This document shows positions 39,897-48,730 of a stretch of DNA of 62,678 nucleotides, one piece after another. Made by a program: the position numbers and the translations under genes. Each line of letters begins with the position of its first letter. Within the stretch, counting starts at the first letter, position 1. A model generated the notes under the pieces. That model saw only the letters and a program-made list of their open reading frames with translations. It made no database searches and was not told the origin of the DNA. This DNA is from an uncultured Eubacteriales bacterium. Its GTDB lineage: Bacteria; Bacillota; Clostridia; Oscillospirales; Acutalibacteraceae. The stretch covers positions 1 to 62,678 of the forward strand of contig CAKSTF010000009.1 in the NCBI GenBank assembly GCA_934491515.1, read 5' to 3'.

Positions 39897-42412
39897 TACT
39901 CTCTGTACTCCTCCATAACGTAGGCTTCAAATTCGTCGCCTTCCTTGATATCGGAAAACTTTTCAAGTCCGATACCGCATTCGTAGCCCTGTGCAACTTC
40001 CTTTACGTCGTCCTTGAATCTGCGCAGGGAGGCTATTTCGTCCTCTGCCACAACTACGCCGTCGCGTACAACACGTATCTTACATGCGCGCGTAACCTTA
40101 CCGTCGGTAACATAACAACCGGCAATGGTTCCGACGCTTGATATCTTATAAGTGTTTCTAACCTGTACGGTACCAAGAATATTCTCACGGAATTTAGGTG
40201 CCAGCATACCCTTCATCGCTGCTTCAATTTCTTCGATACAGTCGTAAATTACCCTGTATGTGCGGATATCAACGCCGTCGCGTTCCGCCGCCGCTTTGGC
40301 AACGGAGTCGGGTCTTACGTTAAATCCTACTATAATGGCGCCCGAAGTTCCGGCAAGCATAACGTCGGATTCGTTTACAGCGCCCACGCCGCCGTGGATA
40401 ACGTTAACGCGCACTTCGTCGTTTGAAAGTTTCAAAAGACTGTCCTTAACGGCCTCAACGCTGCCCTGAACGTCGGCTTTTACAACAATATTAAGTTCCT
40501 TAAGGTCGCCCTCGCTCAAATTCTCAAACAGATTGTCAAGCGTAACCTTCTGTTTGGAAGCAAATATTTCGTTCTTGATTTTTTCCTTACGCTGTTCTAC
40601 AAGTTCCCTTGCAAGGCGTTCATCGGAAACGGCGTCGAATCCGTCGCCTGCGGCGGGTGTTTCGGTAAGACCCGTAATCTCGACAGGAACGGAAGGCCCT
40701 GCCGTTTTAACCTGCTTGCCGTTTTCATCGGTCATCATACGAACACGGCCTACGGTGGTGCCGGCAACGATTATATCGCCCGTTTTAAGCGTGCCGTTCT
40801 GAACAAGAAGGGTTGCAACAGGACCTCTGCCCTTATCAAGGCGTGCCTCGATAACAACACCCTTTGCCTTACGGTCGGGATTCGCTTTAAGTTCAAGCAT
40901 TTCCGCAACAAGCAACACGTTTTCAAGCAGTTTATCAATGCCGTCATGCGTTTTTGCCGATACCGGAACGCAGATTATATCGCCGCCCCATGCTTCGGGA
41001 ACAAGCGAATGTTCCGTTAACTGCTGCATTATTCTGTCGGGGTTCGCGTCGGGTTTATCCATCTTGTTTATGGCAACTATTATCTGCACCTTTGCCGCCT
41101 TGGCGTGGTTTATCGCCTCAATGGTCTGGGGCATAATGCCGTCGTCCGCGGCAACAACAAGTATTGCGATATCGGTGGCCATGGCGCCGCGCTGACGCAT
41201 TGCTGTAAACGCCGCGTGTCCGGGGGTGTCAAGAAAAGTAATGTCCTCTCCGTTGCACTTTACGCGGTACGCGCCTATGTGCTGGGTGATTCCGCCCGCT
41301 TCCGTATCGGTAACTGCGGTATTCCTTATCGCGTCAAGCAGGGAGGTCTTACCGTGGTCAACGTGACCCATAACGACAACTACGGGGCTGCGCGGTTTAA
41401 GATCTGCGGTGTTGTCCTCTTCGGTGTCCATAATTTTTTCTTCTATGGTAACTACAACCTGCTTCTGAATCTTTGCGCCCATTTCTGTAACGACTATCTC
41501 GGCGGTATCGTAATCTATCACCTGATTTACGGTAGCCATCATTCCGAGTTTCATAAGTTCCTTTATTACCTCAGCTGCCGTCTTTTTAAGCGCCGCAGCA
41601 AGTTCGCCTACGGTGGTTTCCTCGCCCACGGTTACGGTAATCGGGATCTTTTTAATGCGTTCTAACTGAATACGGCGCATTTTGTCCGCTTCGGTCTCGC
41701 GCTTGGCACCCTGCGGTCTTCTGTAATCCTGCGAGCGCTGTTTTATCTTCTGCTTGCGCGTAAAATTATCGCGCATGGTGTTTGCGGGTGCGATATTTTC
41801 GTACTTTTCGTTATATTTATCGATATTTATGTTAGAGGTTCTGGTATCAACGTGTTTAAGCTGAGCAGGACCCCTGTTCGGTGCGGCACCCGGTTTCTTT
41901 TCCTTTTTAGGCGGCGCCACCAACGGACCCGTGTAAACTTCCTTTTCCTGTTTCTTTTCCGCGGCGGGCTTTGCTTCAGCCGCCGGTTTTGTTTCCGCTG
42001 CCGGTTTATTTTCTTCGATTTTTGTCTTTTCGGGTTTTGCAGCCTCTGCTTTTTGTACAGGCTTTTCCGCTTCCTCTTTATGTTCGGCCTTTTCCTGAGC
42101 CGCGGCAGCTGCTTTCAACTGTTCTAATATTGCCATCTGCTCGGCAAGTTTTTTATCCTTTTCGTCCTGGCGCTTTTTCTTTGCCGCCTCGCGCGCTTCA
42201 GCGCCGGTAGCAAAATATGCGTCAAAACTTTTTACGCTGTGCGACAGCGTGATGGCGTTAAAAAGCAGTGCGACTTCTCCCTCGGTAAGGGAACCGCCCG
42301 ATTTTTTCTCTTCTCCCGTAATATCCTTTATCACGGCAATTATATCCTTTGAACTTAAAAGAAAATCCTTTGCAAGTTCGCTGATTTTTATCTTTCTGGT
42401 CGTTTCTGCCAT
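39896..42412 (-). CDS. infB: Translation initiation factor IF-2
   Basis: IF-2 brings initiator fMet-tRNA to the ribosome in a GTP-dependent step. The 838-residue protein has an N-terminal domain, a long charged Lys/Ala/Glu/Pro-rich linker (about 75-185) with an internal KPAAE repeat, and the G domain from about residue 340. G1 is GHVDHGKT at 349-356, G3 is DTPGH and G4 is NKMD. Domains II-IV follow with the C-terminal fMet-tRNA-binding part. AGGAGG lies about 7 bases upstream of the ATG at 42412. Start and ylxQ stop overlap as TAATG. Confidence 0.97.
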   Translation of the reverse strand: MAETTRKIKISELAKDFLLSSKDIIAVIKDITGEEKKSGGSLTEGEVALLFNAITLSHSVKSFDAYFATGAEAREAAKKKRQDEKDKKLAEQMAILEQLKAAAAAQEKAEHKEEAEKPVQKAEAAKPEKTKIEENKPAAETKPAAEAKPAAEKKQEKEVYTGPLVAPPKKEKKPGAAPNRGPAQLKHVDTRTSNINIDKYNEKYENIAPANTMRDNFTRKQKIKQRSQDYRRPQGAKRETEADKMRRIQLERIKKIPITVTVGEETTVGELAAALKKTAAEVIKELMKLGMMATVNQVIDYDTAEIVVTEMGAKIQKQVVVTIEEKIMDTEEDNTADLKPRSPVVVVMGHVDHGKTSLLDAIRNTAVTDTEAGGITQHIGAYRVKCNGEDITFLDTPGHAAFTAMRQRGAMATDIAILVVAADDGIMPQTIEAINHAKAAKVQIIVAINKMDKPDANPDRIMQQLTEHSLVPEAWGGDIICVPVSAKTHDGIDKLLENVLLVAEMLELKANPDRKAKGVVIEARLDKGRGPVATLLVQNGTLKTGDIIVAGTTVGRVRMMTDENGKQVKTAGPSVPVEITGLTETPAAGDGFDAVSDERLARELVEQRKEKIKNEIFASKQKVTLDNLFENLSEGDLKELNIVVKADVQGSVEAVKDSLLKLSNDEVRVNVIHGGVGAVNESDVMLAGTSGAIIVGFNVRPDSVAKAAAERDGVDIRTYRVIYDCIEEIEAAMKGMLAPKFRENILGTVQVRNTYKISSVGTIAGCYVTDGKVTRACKIRVVRDGVVVAEDEIASLRRFKDDVKEVAQGYECGIGLEKFSDIKEGDEFEAYVMEEYRE

Positions 42413-42714
42413 TATGTTTCCTCCTGTGATAATATAGACTGCGCGAAATTTCGGTCGTTCACCGAAAGCACACCGCATTTTCTGCCCACGGCAGACGATA
42501 CGGTCTGCATATCCTCTTCAAAGACTATGTGGGGTATATTGTATTTGTTTGAGAAAAACGCCGTTTCCTTGCGGCTTTTTTCGGACACGTCGCGGCAGGC
42601 AATTATAAGTTTTGCCCTGCCCTTTTCGGCGGACGATACCGCCTCTTTGAATCCGAATGAAAGTTTGCCCGCTTTTGCGGCAAATCCTAAAAGCGTTAAC
42701 TGTTTTGCGCTCAT
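42412..42714 (-). CDS. L7Ae-like ribosomal protein family (YlxQ)
   Basis: The 100-residue protein belongs to the L7Ae/L30e/S12e RNA-binding family, which recognises kink-turns. Visible blocks are LGFAAKAGKLSFGFKEAVSSAEKGRAKLIIACRD in outline, SNKYNIPHIVFEED, and the C-terminal VLSVNDRNFAQSIL. In the nusA-infB operon of Gram-positive bacteria this gene is called ylxQ; its exact role is unclear. The ATG lies 4 bases inside the rnpM stop region, and the stop overlaps the infB start, so all three are coupled. Confidence 0.9.
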   Translation of the reverse strand: MSAKQLTLLGFAAKAGKLSFGFKEAVSSAEKGRAKLIIACRDVSEKSRKETAFFSNKYNIPHIVFEEDMQTVSSAVGRKCGVLSVNDRNFAQSILSQEET

Positions 42715-42977
42715 TTTGCAGCCTCCGCGGAAAGCAGCGCATAAAAATCGTCGTCGATTTTTACGCCGAAAGCCCTTTCCAACGCGCCTGCTTTTCGTGC
42801 TTTTTCAACGCACGCGGCATTTTTACAGATATATGCGCCCCTGCCGCCTGTTTTGCCGCCCTTATCAAGAAGCAGGCAGCCGTCCTTTGTGTAAACCGCG
42901 CGCATAAGTTCTTCCTTCGGTTTCATTTCCCTGCAGGCTACGCACATACGCAGCGGTATCTTTTTAGGCCCTTTCAA
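42711..42977 (-). CDS. rnpM: RNase P modulator RnpM (YlxR, DUF448)
   Basis: The 88-residue basic protein has the YlxR signature: PLRMCVACREMKPKEELMR near residue 8, then GRGAYICKNAACVEKA near residue 46. This is the RNA-binding DUF448 fold, recently shown to bind and modulate RNase P in Firmicutes. It lies between nusA and ylxQ exactly as in Bacillus. The gap to nusA is 21 bases and contains the ribosome binding site. Confidence 0.93.
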   Translation of the reverse strand: MKGPKKIPLRMCVACREMKPKEELMRAVYTKDGCLLLDKGGKTGGRGAYICKNAACVEKARKAGALERAFGVKIDDDFYALLSAEAAK

Positions 42978-42998
42978 ACAAAACGCCCCTTTGTAATC

Positions 42999-44084
42999 TT
43001 ATTCTCCGAAAAATCCGCTTTCGGGATGAATGTCTATTTTCCAGCCGGTAAGCCGTGCCGCAAGACGCACATTCTGACCCTTATTGCCTATTGCAAGAGA
43101 AAGCTGCGATTCCGGAACGCTAACTTTGCATACTTTAGGCTCTTCGCTTTCTATTTTCACCGATACTACCTTTGCGGGAGAAAGCGCTTCGCTTATAAAG
43201 GCAACGGGATCATCGCTGTATTTAACTATATCTATCTTTTCGCCGGCAAGTTCCCCAACTATCTTGTTAACGCGCGCACCCTTGGGTCCTATGCAGGCGC
43301 CTATTGCGTCTATTTCCGGATTTTCGGAATAAACCGCTATCTTGGTTCTGGAACCTGCCTGACGGGAGATTGCCTTGATTTCAATTGTGCCGTCGAATAT
43401 TTCGGGAACTTCGGTTTCAAAAAGGCGTTTTACAAGACCCGGATGCGTACGGGAAAGCATAATGCGCGGTCCGCGTTCGGTTTCCTTAACGTCAACTATA
43501 TACACCTTTATGTGATCGCCCTCAAAGAGTTCCTCATCGGGTATCTGTTCAAGTTTCGGGAGGGTTGCCTCGTTATGACCTATTGTAAGCACCGCATTTC
43601 CCGTGCGCGGATCGATTCTTTCAACCACTGCGGTTATAAGTTCGCGGTTATGGCTTTGGAACTCTGCAAGTATCTGTCCCTTTTCCGCCTCACGTACGCC
43701 CTGACGGAAATTGTTTTTGGAATTCTGCGCTACGACCCTGCCGAACTTCTTAGGCTCGATAGGGATGTTTACAAAGCCCTGTTCCGCCGCTGCGGCGTCT
43801 ATCTTCTCAGCGTCCTCTTTGGAAATCTGGGTGTAGGGATCGGTAACCTCGTCTACAACCTCTTTCCTTGCGTAAATTTCAAAAATTTCCTTTTCGGGGT
43901 CTATTTTGCAGGTAACTATATCGTTGCCGCCGTAGTCTTTGCGGGCAGCCACCGTTATCGCTTCCGCAATCTTTTCCGCGATAAACTCCTTCGGTATACC
44001 GCGTTCCGCCTCCATAGAAGCCAGTGCTTCAAAAAAGCCTGCTTTATCCAGCGTATCCTTCTGTACTTTCTTTCTGCTTGCCAT
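42999..44084 (-). CDS. nusA: Transcription termination/antitermination protein NusA
   Basis: NusA binds RNA polymerase and modulates pausing, termination and antitermination. The 361-residue protein has the N-terminal polymerase-binding domain (FFEALASMEAERGIPKE, outlined), an S1 domain near 130-200 (KFGRVVAQ, then RGPRIMLSRTHPGL), and the tandem KH domains with the IGACIGPKGARVNKIV loop and a second GNKGQNVRLA loop. It ends without the acidic repeats of the E. coli protein, as usual in Gram-positives. The ATG at 44084 has GGAGGAATC upstream; the earlier in-frame ATG at 44111 has no good site. Confidence 0.96.
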   Translation of the reverse strand: MASRKKVQKDTLDKAGFFEALASMEAERGIPKEFIAEKIAEAITVAARKDYGGNDIVTCKIDPEKEIFEIYARKEVVDEVTDPYTQISKEDAEKIDAAAAEQGFVNIPIEPKKFGRVVAQNSKNNFRQGVREAEKGQILAEFQSHNRELITAVVERIDPRTGNAVLTIGHNEATLPKLEQIPDEELFEGDHIKVYIVDVKETERGPRIMLSRTHPGLVKRLFETEVPEIFDGTIEIKAISRQAGSRTKIAVYSENPEIDAIGACIGPKGARVNKIVGELAGEKIDIVKYSDDPVAFISEALSPAKVVSVKIESEEPKVCKVSVPESQLSLAIGNKGQNVRLAARLTGWKIDIHPESGFFGE

Positions 44085-44127
44085 TTTTCCGATTCCTCCG
44101 ATTATTTTCAAATTATGATAATAAACA

Positions 44128-44583
44128 TTATATTTCTTCCAAAGCGACCGCTTTTGAAAAGTCGCCCTTTGAAAGATTCAAAACGGTGCCGTCGTCCGTT
44201 TCCACAACGGGGCCGCCGTTATAGTCCTTTAAAACGCCCGTGATCTGCTTTGTGCCGTTAAGCGCTTTGTAAAGTTTTATATTCACGGTTTTACCCTTGC
44301 TTTTTAAAAAATGTTCCTCCCGCGTAAGTTCGCGCTCTATCCCGGGAGAGCAAACTTCAAGATAATACGGAACGTCTATCGGGTCCGCCGCGTCGATAAC
44401 AGGGTCTATCGCGTGGGAAACACGGGTGCAGTCGTCAATCGAAATCCCCTCGTCTTTATCAATAAATACTCTCAGATAGTAGGAAGCGCCCTCTTTTAAA
44501 AAGCGAACGTCCCAAAGATCCACGCCGCATTTTTCCACCGTTTCTTTTACAAGCAAAAACACCTTTTCCGCCGTACCGGGCAT
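44128..44583 (-). CDS. rimP: Ribosome maturation factor RimP
   Basis: RimP is needed for maturation of the 30S subunit. The 151-residue protein is the usual length and shows the family blocks WDVRFLKEGASYYLRVFIDKDEGI near 24, SIDDCTRVSHAIDPVID, and YYLEVCSPGIERELTREEHF near 77 (in outline). GGAGG stands about 8 bases before the ATG. It is the first gene of a near-continuous 9.7-kb operon to DUF1015. A hairpin followed by a T-rich stretch lies between the promoter and its ribosome binding site. Confidence 0.95.
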   Translation of the reverse strand: MPGTAEKVFLLVKETVEKCGVDLWDVRFLKEGASYYLRVFIDKDEGISIDDCTRVSHAIDPVIDAADPIDVPYYLEVCSPGIERELTREEHFLKSKGKTVNIKLYKALNGTKQITGVLKDYNGGPVVETDDGTVLNLSKGDFSKAVALEEI

Positions 44584-44593
44584 GTTAAAACCT

Positions 44594-44626
44594 CCAAAAC
44601 AAAAGTGAGTGGGAAGACCCACTCAC
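44594..44626 (-). promoter_or_regulatory. Attenuator-like hairpin in the rimP-nusA leader
   Basis: On the minus strand GTGAGTGGG pairs with CCCACTCAC (44605-44626) and TTTTGTTTT follows directly, ending 4 bases before the rimP GGAGG. It therefore has the form of an intrinsic terminator in the 5' leader. NusA encoded downstream could set read-through, as NusA does in E. coli. Confidence 0.6.
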
Positions 44627-44652
44627 CTTTCTGTTACAATACTTACGTTGCT

Positions 44653-44680
44653 ATTATAACACAAATATATAAAAATACAA
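44653..44680 (-). promoter_or_regulatory. Predicted promoter of the rimP-nusA-infB operon
   Basis: On the minus strand TTGTAT (44675-44680) and TATAAT (44653-44658) are 16 bases apart. Transcription would start near 44646, so the leader is about 60 bases. Confidence 0.6.
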
Positions 44681-44703
44681 GTGTTTTTTTGCATTTTCTT
44701 TTC

Positions 44704-46395
44704 TTACTGACCGCCGCGCGTGCCGTCGTAAGAGTTTACATATATCCTGACCTTGGATTCTTCGGTAATGGTTTCGCCGTAAGCGGGCGACTGTTCTATT
44801 ACAACGCCGGGATTTTTATCGGTATCGTATTTTTCCACTACTTCGATATTATCGTAAAGTATTCCGCGGCGCATAAGTTCCACCTTCGCCTCAAGTTCGG
44901 AAAGGCCCAAAAGGCTGGGCATGGTAAACTTTTCCGCACCAAGACTTATAACTACCGATATCTGTGTGCCGCTTTCGACCTGCTTATCCGGATTTACGGA
45001 CTGTGAAATTATCTGACCTTTCTGGTAACTGTCGGAATAATTTTTGCCGCTTACCGTGAATTTAAAACGCGAAAATTCCGTGTTTGCGGTCACCTGCGCA
45101 AAGGTCATACCGCGCACGTCGGGCACGGCGTATGTAACCTTTGAATCAACAAGACTTGAATCATAATCACCGATAGACGCCTGACTGGGAATGGAACTTT
45201 CCGAGGAACTCGGTTCGGAAGAAACATCCGACCCGAAAAGTTTTGCTTTAAGAGGAGTAAAAAGAATTATGGCGGCAACTGCGGCAAAAACCGCTATTGT
45301 AGAGCCTGCGGTTATAAGCCACACTTTAAGGTTTCCCTTTTCGGAAGCGTCCTTTTCGGGCTTTTCGCGTTCCGCCGTTCTGGCAGTTTCTTTGTTTCCG
45401 TCCCTGCGGCGGTTTTCTTCGCGCTTTGTGTTTTCCCGCGTTTCGCCGTAAACCAGTTCGTCCCTGAATTTTTCCACCGTTTCGGTGCGGCTTGCCGGCA
45501 GAACCTTAAGGCCGTTTGCCATGGCAACAAGAACCTGGCGCGGCAGTTCGTCCGCAAAACGAGCCGGTATCGTAAGCGAAGCGCCGCTTTCAAGCCTTGT
45601 TACCGCGTCTTCCGGCACAGCACCGATAAGCACCCTGTAAAGGGTGGCGCTTATGCCGTAAACATCGGTATAGGAACCGAGTTCGCCGAGTTCGCTTTTA
45701 TACTGTTCGACAGCGGCATATCCGCTGTATATCTGGGCGGTCATTTCCCTGTCCGCCCTTCTTGCGCGGCTTATAAATATATCGCGGATTCTCACCCTGC
45801 CGTCGCGGCCTACAAAAACGCTTTCGGGCGATATTCCGCCGTGTATTATGCCTGCTTTATTTAGTTCGTTTACGGTGTCTATAAGCGGCAGGAATAAGGG
45901 TCGCGCCTGCTCCCATTTAAGACTACCGCCGTTTTTGGCAAGAAAATCTTTAAGCGAAATACCCGTTACCGCATCGGTAACCGAATACGCCGTGCCGTTT
46001 TCTTCAAACACGGCATACGTTTCGGGAAGCGCCGGAAGCCCTTCACCGATCAGTTTGCGGTTAAGTTCCATAAAACTTAAAAGTCCGTCGTTAAAGACAT
46101 ATTCCCTGCCTTCCGCCGGCATTACCCCATAAGCCGTGCCGCGGTGCGAAATGCCCTCGGGGAAATATTCTTTTATATTTACCGTTTTCCCCGTGCTTGT
46201 GTCAAGCGCTATGTAAATAACGCTTTCGCATGAGCAGGAAATTACCCTGCCGATAACGTATCTTTTTGAAAGTATGTACCTTGTCGGCAGTTTATCGGCA
46301 GCGTTCTGCTTTGCGGAATCGTAACCGCATACGGCGCATACACCTCCGCCTTCATTGATACCCATACAACCGGGACAAATATCGTTTATATTCAA
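44704..46395 (-). CDS. Membrane-anchored PASTA kinase-like protein, predicted pseudokinase
   Basis: The 563-residue protein has an N-terminal zinc ribbon (CPGC at 7-10, CAVC at 20-23), a protein-kinase fold (about 45-310), a basic linker, a transmembrane helix near 336-362, and two C-terminal extracellular PASTA repeats (about 410-560). The kinase Lys75 in VNIKEY is kept, but the HRD motif reads HGG (185-187), the following catalytic-loop Asn is Ser, and DFG reads DIF (205-207). The GYAAVEQY block resembles the GYAPPEQY of the active relatives. Phosphotransfer is therefore unlikely. PASTA domains bind peptidoglycan fragments, so a cell-wall-sensing scaffold is the best inference. Confidence 0.85.
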   Translation of the reverse strand: MNINDICPGCMGINEGGGVCAVCGYDSAKQNAADKLPTRYILSKRYVIGRVISCSCESVIYIALDTSTGKTVNIKEYFPEGISHRGTAYGVMPAEGREYVFNDGLLSFMELNRKLIGEGLPALPETYAVFEENGTAYSVTDAVTGISLKDFLAKNGGSLKWEQARPLFLPLIDTVNELNKAGIIHGGISPESVFVGRDGRVRIRDIFISRARRADREMTAQIYSGYAAVEQYKSELGELGSYTDVYGISATLYRVLIGAVPEDAVTRLESGASLTIPARFADELPRQVLVAMANGLKVLPASRTETVEKFRDELVYGETRENTKREENRRRDGNKETARTAEREKPEKDASEKGNLKVWLITAGSTIAVFAAVAAIILFTPLKAKLFGSDVSSEPSSSESSIPSQASIGDYDSSLVDSKVTYAVPDVRGMTFAQVTANTEFSRFKFTVSGKNYSDSYQKGQIISQSVNPDKQVESGTQISVVISLGAEKFTMPSLLGLSELEAKVELMRRGILYDNIEVVEKYDTDKNPGVVIEQSPAYGETITEESKVRIYVNSYDGTRGGQ

Positions 46396-46439
46396 AATTA
46401 AGTACCTCCGTATACAAAAGTATATCAGTGCATTTTGTT

Positions 46440-46468
46440 ATTTTACCACATTTATCCGCATTTTTCAA
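46440..46468 (-). promoter_or_regulatory. Predicted promoter of the pseudokinase gene
   Basis: On the minus strand TTGAAA (46463-46468) and TAAAAT (46440-46445) are 17 bases apart. The -35 overlaps the last codons of the metallophosphoesterase gene. Confidence 0.55.
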
Positions 46469-47166
46469 GCGTCCGCCGCCTTTGGCGGCACGGCAACAAG
46501 TTTTTTGAACACGCAGGTATGGTACTGGGTTATTACCCTGTCCTCATGCAGTGAACCGAAATACCAATGTTTGAACGTGCAGGACCTGCCTATTTCCTCA
46601 AGATAACCGTTAAGTTTATTAACGCGGTCGGGCATACCCTGGCGCATAAGCACCGCGCTTTTTACAAGCGACGGCGGTTCGTGGGTTATAATATAATCCA
46701 CACGGCATCCGGCCTCGCTCAGCGTATTCACGCCTTCCGCCATTTCGGCAGGGGTTGGCTCTTCCTCGCGCCACCATCTGCCGGTAGCTACGCGCATATC
46801 CTTATCTATACTTTCTCCGCCGCCGAAGGTGAAGAAGGTGTTGCCTTCTATCGTAAATATCTGACCGCGCATAAGGTGAAGAAGATTTCCCTTTATTCGG
46901 TTCACCCTTCCGCCTTTCCAGAAGGTCGTGCGGCAGCGAAGTATCCTGTCCATATTATCGTGAGTTCCCTCTACAAAGGCTGTCACAAATTTACGGTTGG
47001 CGAAAAATTCAATGACCTTACGCTCGGTCTCGCCCCCGTCGAATATATAACCGAAATCGCCGCAGACTATAAGGGTGTCGCCCTTTTTAAGTTTGCGGAA
47101 TTCCCTGTCGTAAAGCCGTTCAAGGCAGCCGTGCATATCGCCCGTTACATATACCGTAAATATCAC
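46465..47166 (-). CDS. Metallophosphoesterase (calcineurin-like)
   Basis: The 233-residue protein has the two-metal phosphoesterase motifs: GDMHG (residues 9-13), GDFGYIFDGG near residue 36, GTHDN near 66 with His and Asp in place of the usual GNHD, and the late THEPPS near residue 159. Such enzymes cleave phosphomono- or diesters, for example diadenosine polyphosphates or protein phosphates, in the cytoplasm. Its position upstream of the kinase-like gene invites a phosphatase role, but the kinase appears inactive and the two are transcribed from separate promoters. The N-terminus has no signal peptide. Confidence 0.87.
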   Translation of the reverse strand: MIFTVYVTGDMHGCLERLYDREFRKLKKGDTLIVCGDFGYIFDGGETERKVIEFFANRKFVTAFVEGTHDNMDRILRCRTTFWKGGRVNRIKGNLLHLMRGQIFTIEGNTFFTFGGGESIDKDMRVATGRWWREEEPTPAEMAEGVNTLSEAGCRVDYIITHEPPSLVKSAVLMRQGMPDRVNKLNGYLEEIGRSCTFKHWYFGSLHEDRVITQYHTCVFKKLVAVPPKAADA

Positions 47167-47266
47167 CTCTTTAAAAACGATTTTATTTTAACTCTTTTAT
47201 TTTGTCAACAATTACTGTATAATGCTTACAGTGTTTTCATTATAACATACCAAAAGGAAGATTTCC

Positions 47267-48658
47267 ATGCTTAAAAAGACAGTTTGCATATTATTATCAA
47301 TTATTACGGTAATAGGCATTACTTCAGCCGCCGCGGCATACACCCCCACGGGTTTTGAAGTAGACGCCAAAAGCGCTTTGCTTGTTTCGCTTGACACGGG
47401 CGAAGTAATGTACAAAAAGAATGAGAACAAGCGGGTTTTTCCGGCCTCCGTTACCAAAATAATGACGCTTGTTATAATGCTTGAAAGCGACCGTTTCAAT
47501 CCCGACGCCGCCGTTACCATGACCGACGCGGTAGACCCTCTTATAACGGGAACCGACAGTTCGGTATCAAATCTTCAGGTGGGCGAGCAGATACGGCAGA
47601 TAGACCTTGCTTACTATGTTCTTATGTCGAGTGCCGGCGACTGCGCCTATCTTGCGGCGCTTACCTACGGCGACACGGTTGAAAACTTTGTAAAGATGAT
47701 GAACGACAAAGCGAAAGAACTGGGTCTTAAAGGAACGCATTACCAGAATCCCGTAGGGCTTCACGACGAACAGAACTACACCACTGCGGAGGATACCTAC
47801 AAACTTGCCGTTTACGCGCTTAAAAATCCCACATTCAAAAAAATATGCGAATCTTCACGCTACACGGTGCCTGCCACAAATATGTCGGGCGAGCGCACCC
47901 TTTCCACAACGAATTTTCTTATAGACAACACCACCGACTATTACTACGTTTACGCCAAGGGCGTTAAAACGGGTTACACGGACGAGGCGGGCCGCTGTCT
48001 TGTAAGCACCGCTTCTTACAACGGATACAATTATATGTGCGTGCTTTTCGGCTGCACTGTATCGAACGACCGCCGTTACGAGTTTATCGACAGCCGCAAT
48101 CTTTACCGCTGGGCGTTCAACAACTTTTCTTTCAAGCAGGTTGCCGACAGCAAAAATCCCGTTTATGAAATGCCGATTGAACTTTCAAGCAAAACCGACT
48201 ATGTTTCGCTTTACGTTGAAAACGGGTTCGTTTCCGTTTTGCCGGATGATGCCGACGAATCCACCATTATAATAAAGCCGAACGTTAAAAAAGGGCAGAA
48301 GATAGACGCACCCGTTAAAAAAGGACAGGTAATAGCGACCGCCGATATAATATACGCCGAAAACGTTATCGGAACGGTAAATCTTGTGTCGCACGAAAAT
48401 ATTGAAAAAAGTTTCTTCCTTTCGGCTATAAGAAGCGTTAAAAACTTCTTCACTTCCCCCTATATTAAGGTGGTATACGTAATAATCGGCGCTGCGGTGC
48501 TTATATTCCTTATAATGGTAATTTTAATGAACGTAAGAAAACCGGGAAAGCGCAAGGTAAAATATGTTCCTTTCAAAGAGGAACCGCAAAAGAAAAATAC
48601 CGCGCCCGATGAGTCTTCAAACACGGACGATATTGTAAACGACGGACTTGACCCATAA
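47267..48658 (+). CDS. D-alanyl-D-alanine carboxypeptidase (DacF/PBP5 type)
   Basis: The 463-residue penicillin-binding protein has a signal peptide (about 1-24) and a peptidase S11 domain. The catalytic Ser-x-x-Lys is in FPASVTKIMT near residue 64, the second motif is SSAGD near residue 123 (S-A-G in place of the usual S-G/A-N), and KTG lies in GVKTGYTDEAG near residue 234. A PBP5_C-type beta domain covers about 290-375. A C-terminal transmembrane helix (about 400-423) and a basic tail follow. It trims stem peptides in the wall. AAGGAAG precedes the ATG, and a strong hairpin ends the gene. Confidence 0.93.
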   Translation: MLKKTVCILLSIITVIGITSAAAAYTPTGFEVDAKSALLVSLDTGEVMYKKNENKRVFPASVTKIMTLVIMLESDRFNPDAAVTMTDAVDPLITGTDSSVSNLQVGEQIRQIDLAYYVLMSSAGDCAYLAALTYGDTVENFVKMMNDKAKELGLKGTHYQNPVGLHDEQNYTTAEDTYKLAVYALKNPTFKKICESSRYTVPATNMSGERTLSTTNFLIDNTTDYYYVYAKGVKTGYTDEAGRCLVSTASYNGYNYMCVLFGCTVSNDRRYEFIDSRNLYRWAFNNFSFKQVADSKNPVYEMPIELSSKTDYVSLYVENGFVSVLPDDADESTIIIKPNVKKGQKIDAPVKKGQVIATADIIYAENVIGTVNLVSHENIEKSFFLSAIRSVKNFFTSPYIKVVYVIIGAAVLIFLIMVILMNVRKPGKRKVKYVPFKEEPQKKNTAPDESSNTDDIVNDGLDP

Positions 48659-48684
48659 GGTTTTTAAACAAAAAATTTATACAA

Positions 48685-48725
48685 AATAACGGACGGCATT
48701 TAAAAATGCCGTCCGTTATTTCTTA
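48685..48725. terminator. Bidirectional terminator
   Basis: AATAACGGACGGCATT (48685-48700) pairs with AATGCCGTCCGTTATT (48705-48720), followed by TCTT. It ends the D,D-carboxypeptidase gene and the convergent sugar-sensing operon. Confidence 0.88.
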
Positions 48726-48730
48726 CCTGT

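Noticed and set aside
42657..44243. A 528-codon open frame on the plus strand opposite nusA, rnpM and rimP
   Set aside because: It is antisense to firmly identified genes, has no ribosome binding site, and its composition (Tyr, Phe, Arg-rich) is that of a complementary-strand artefact.
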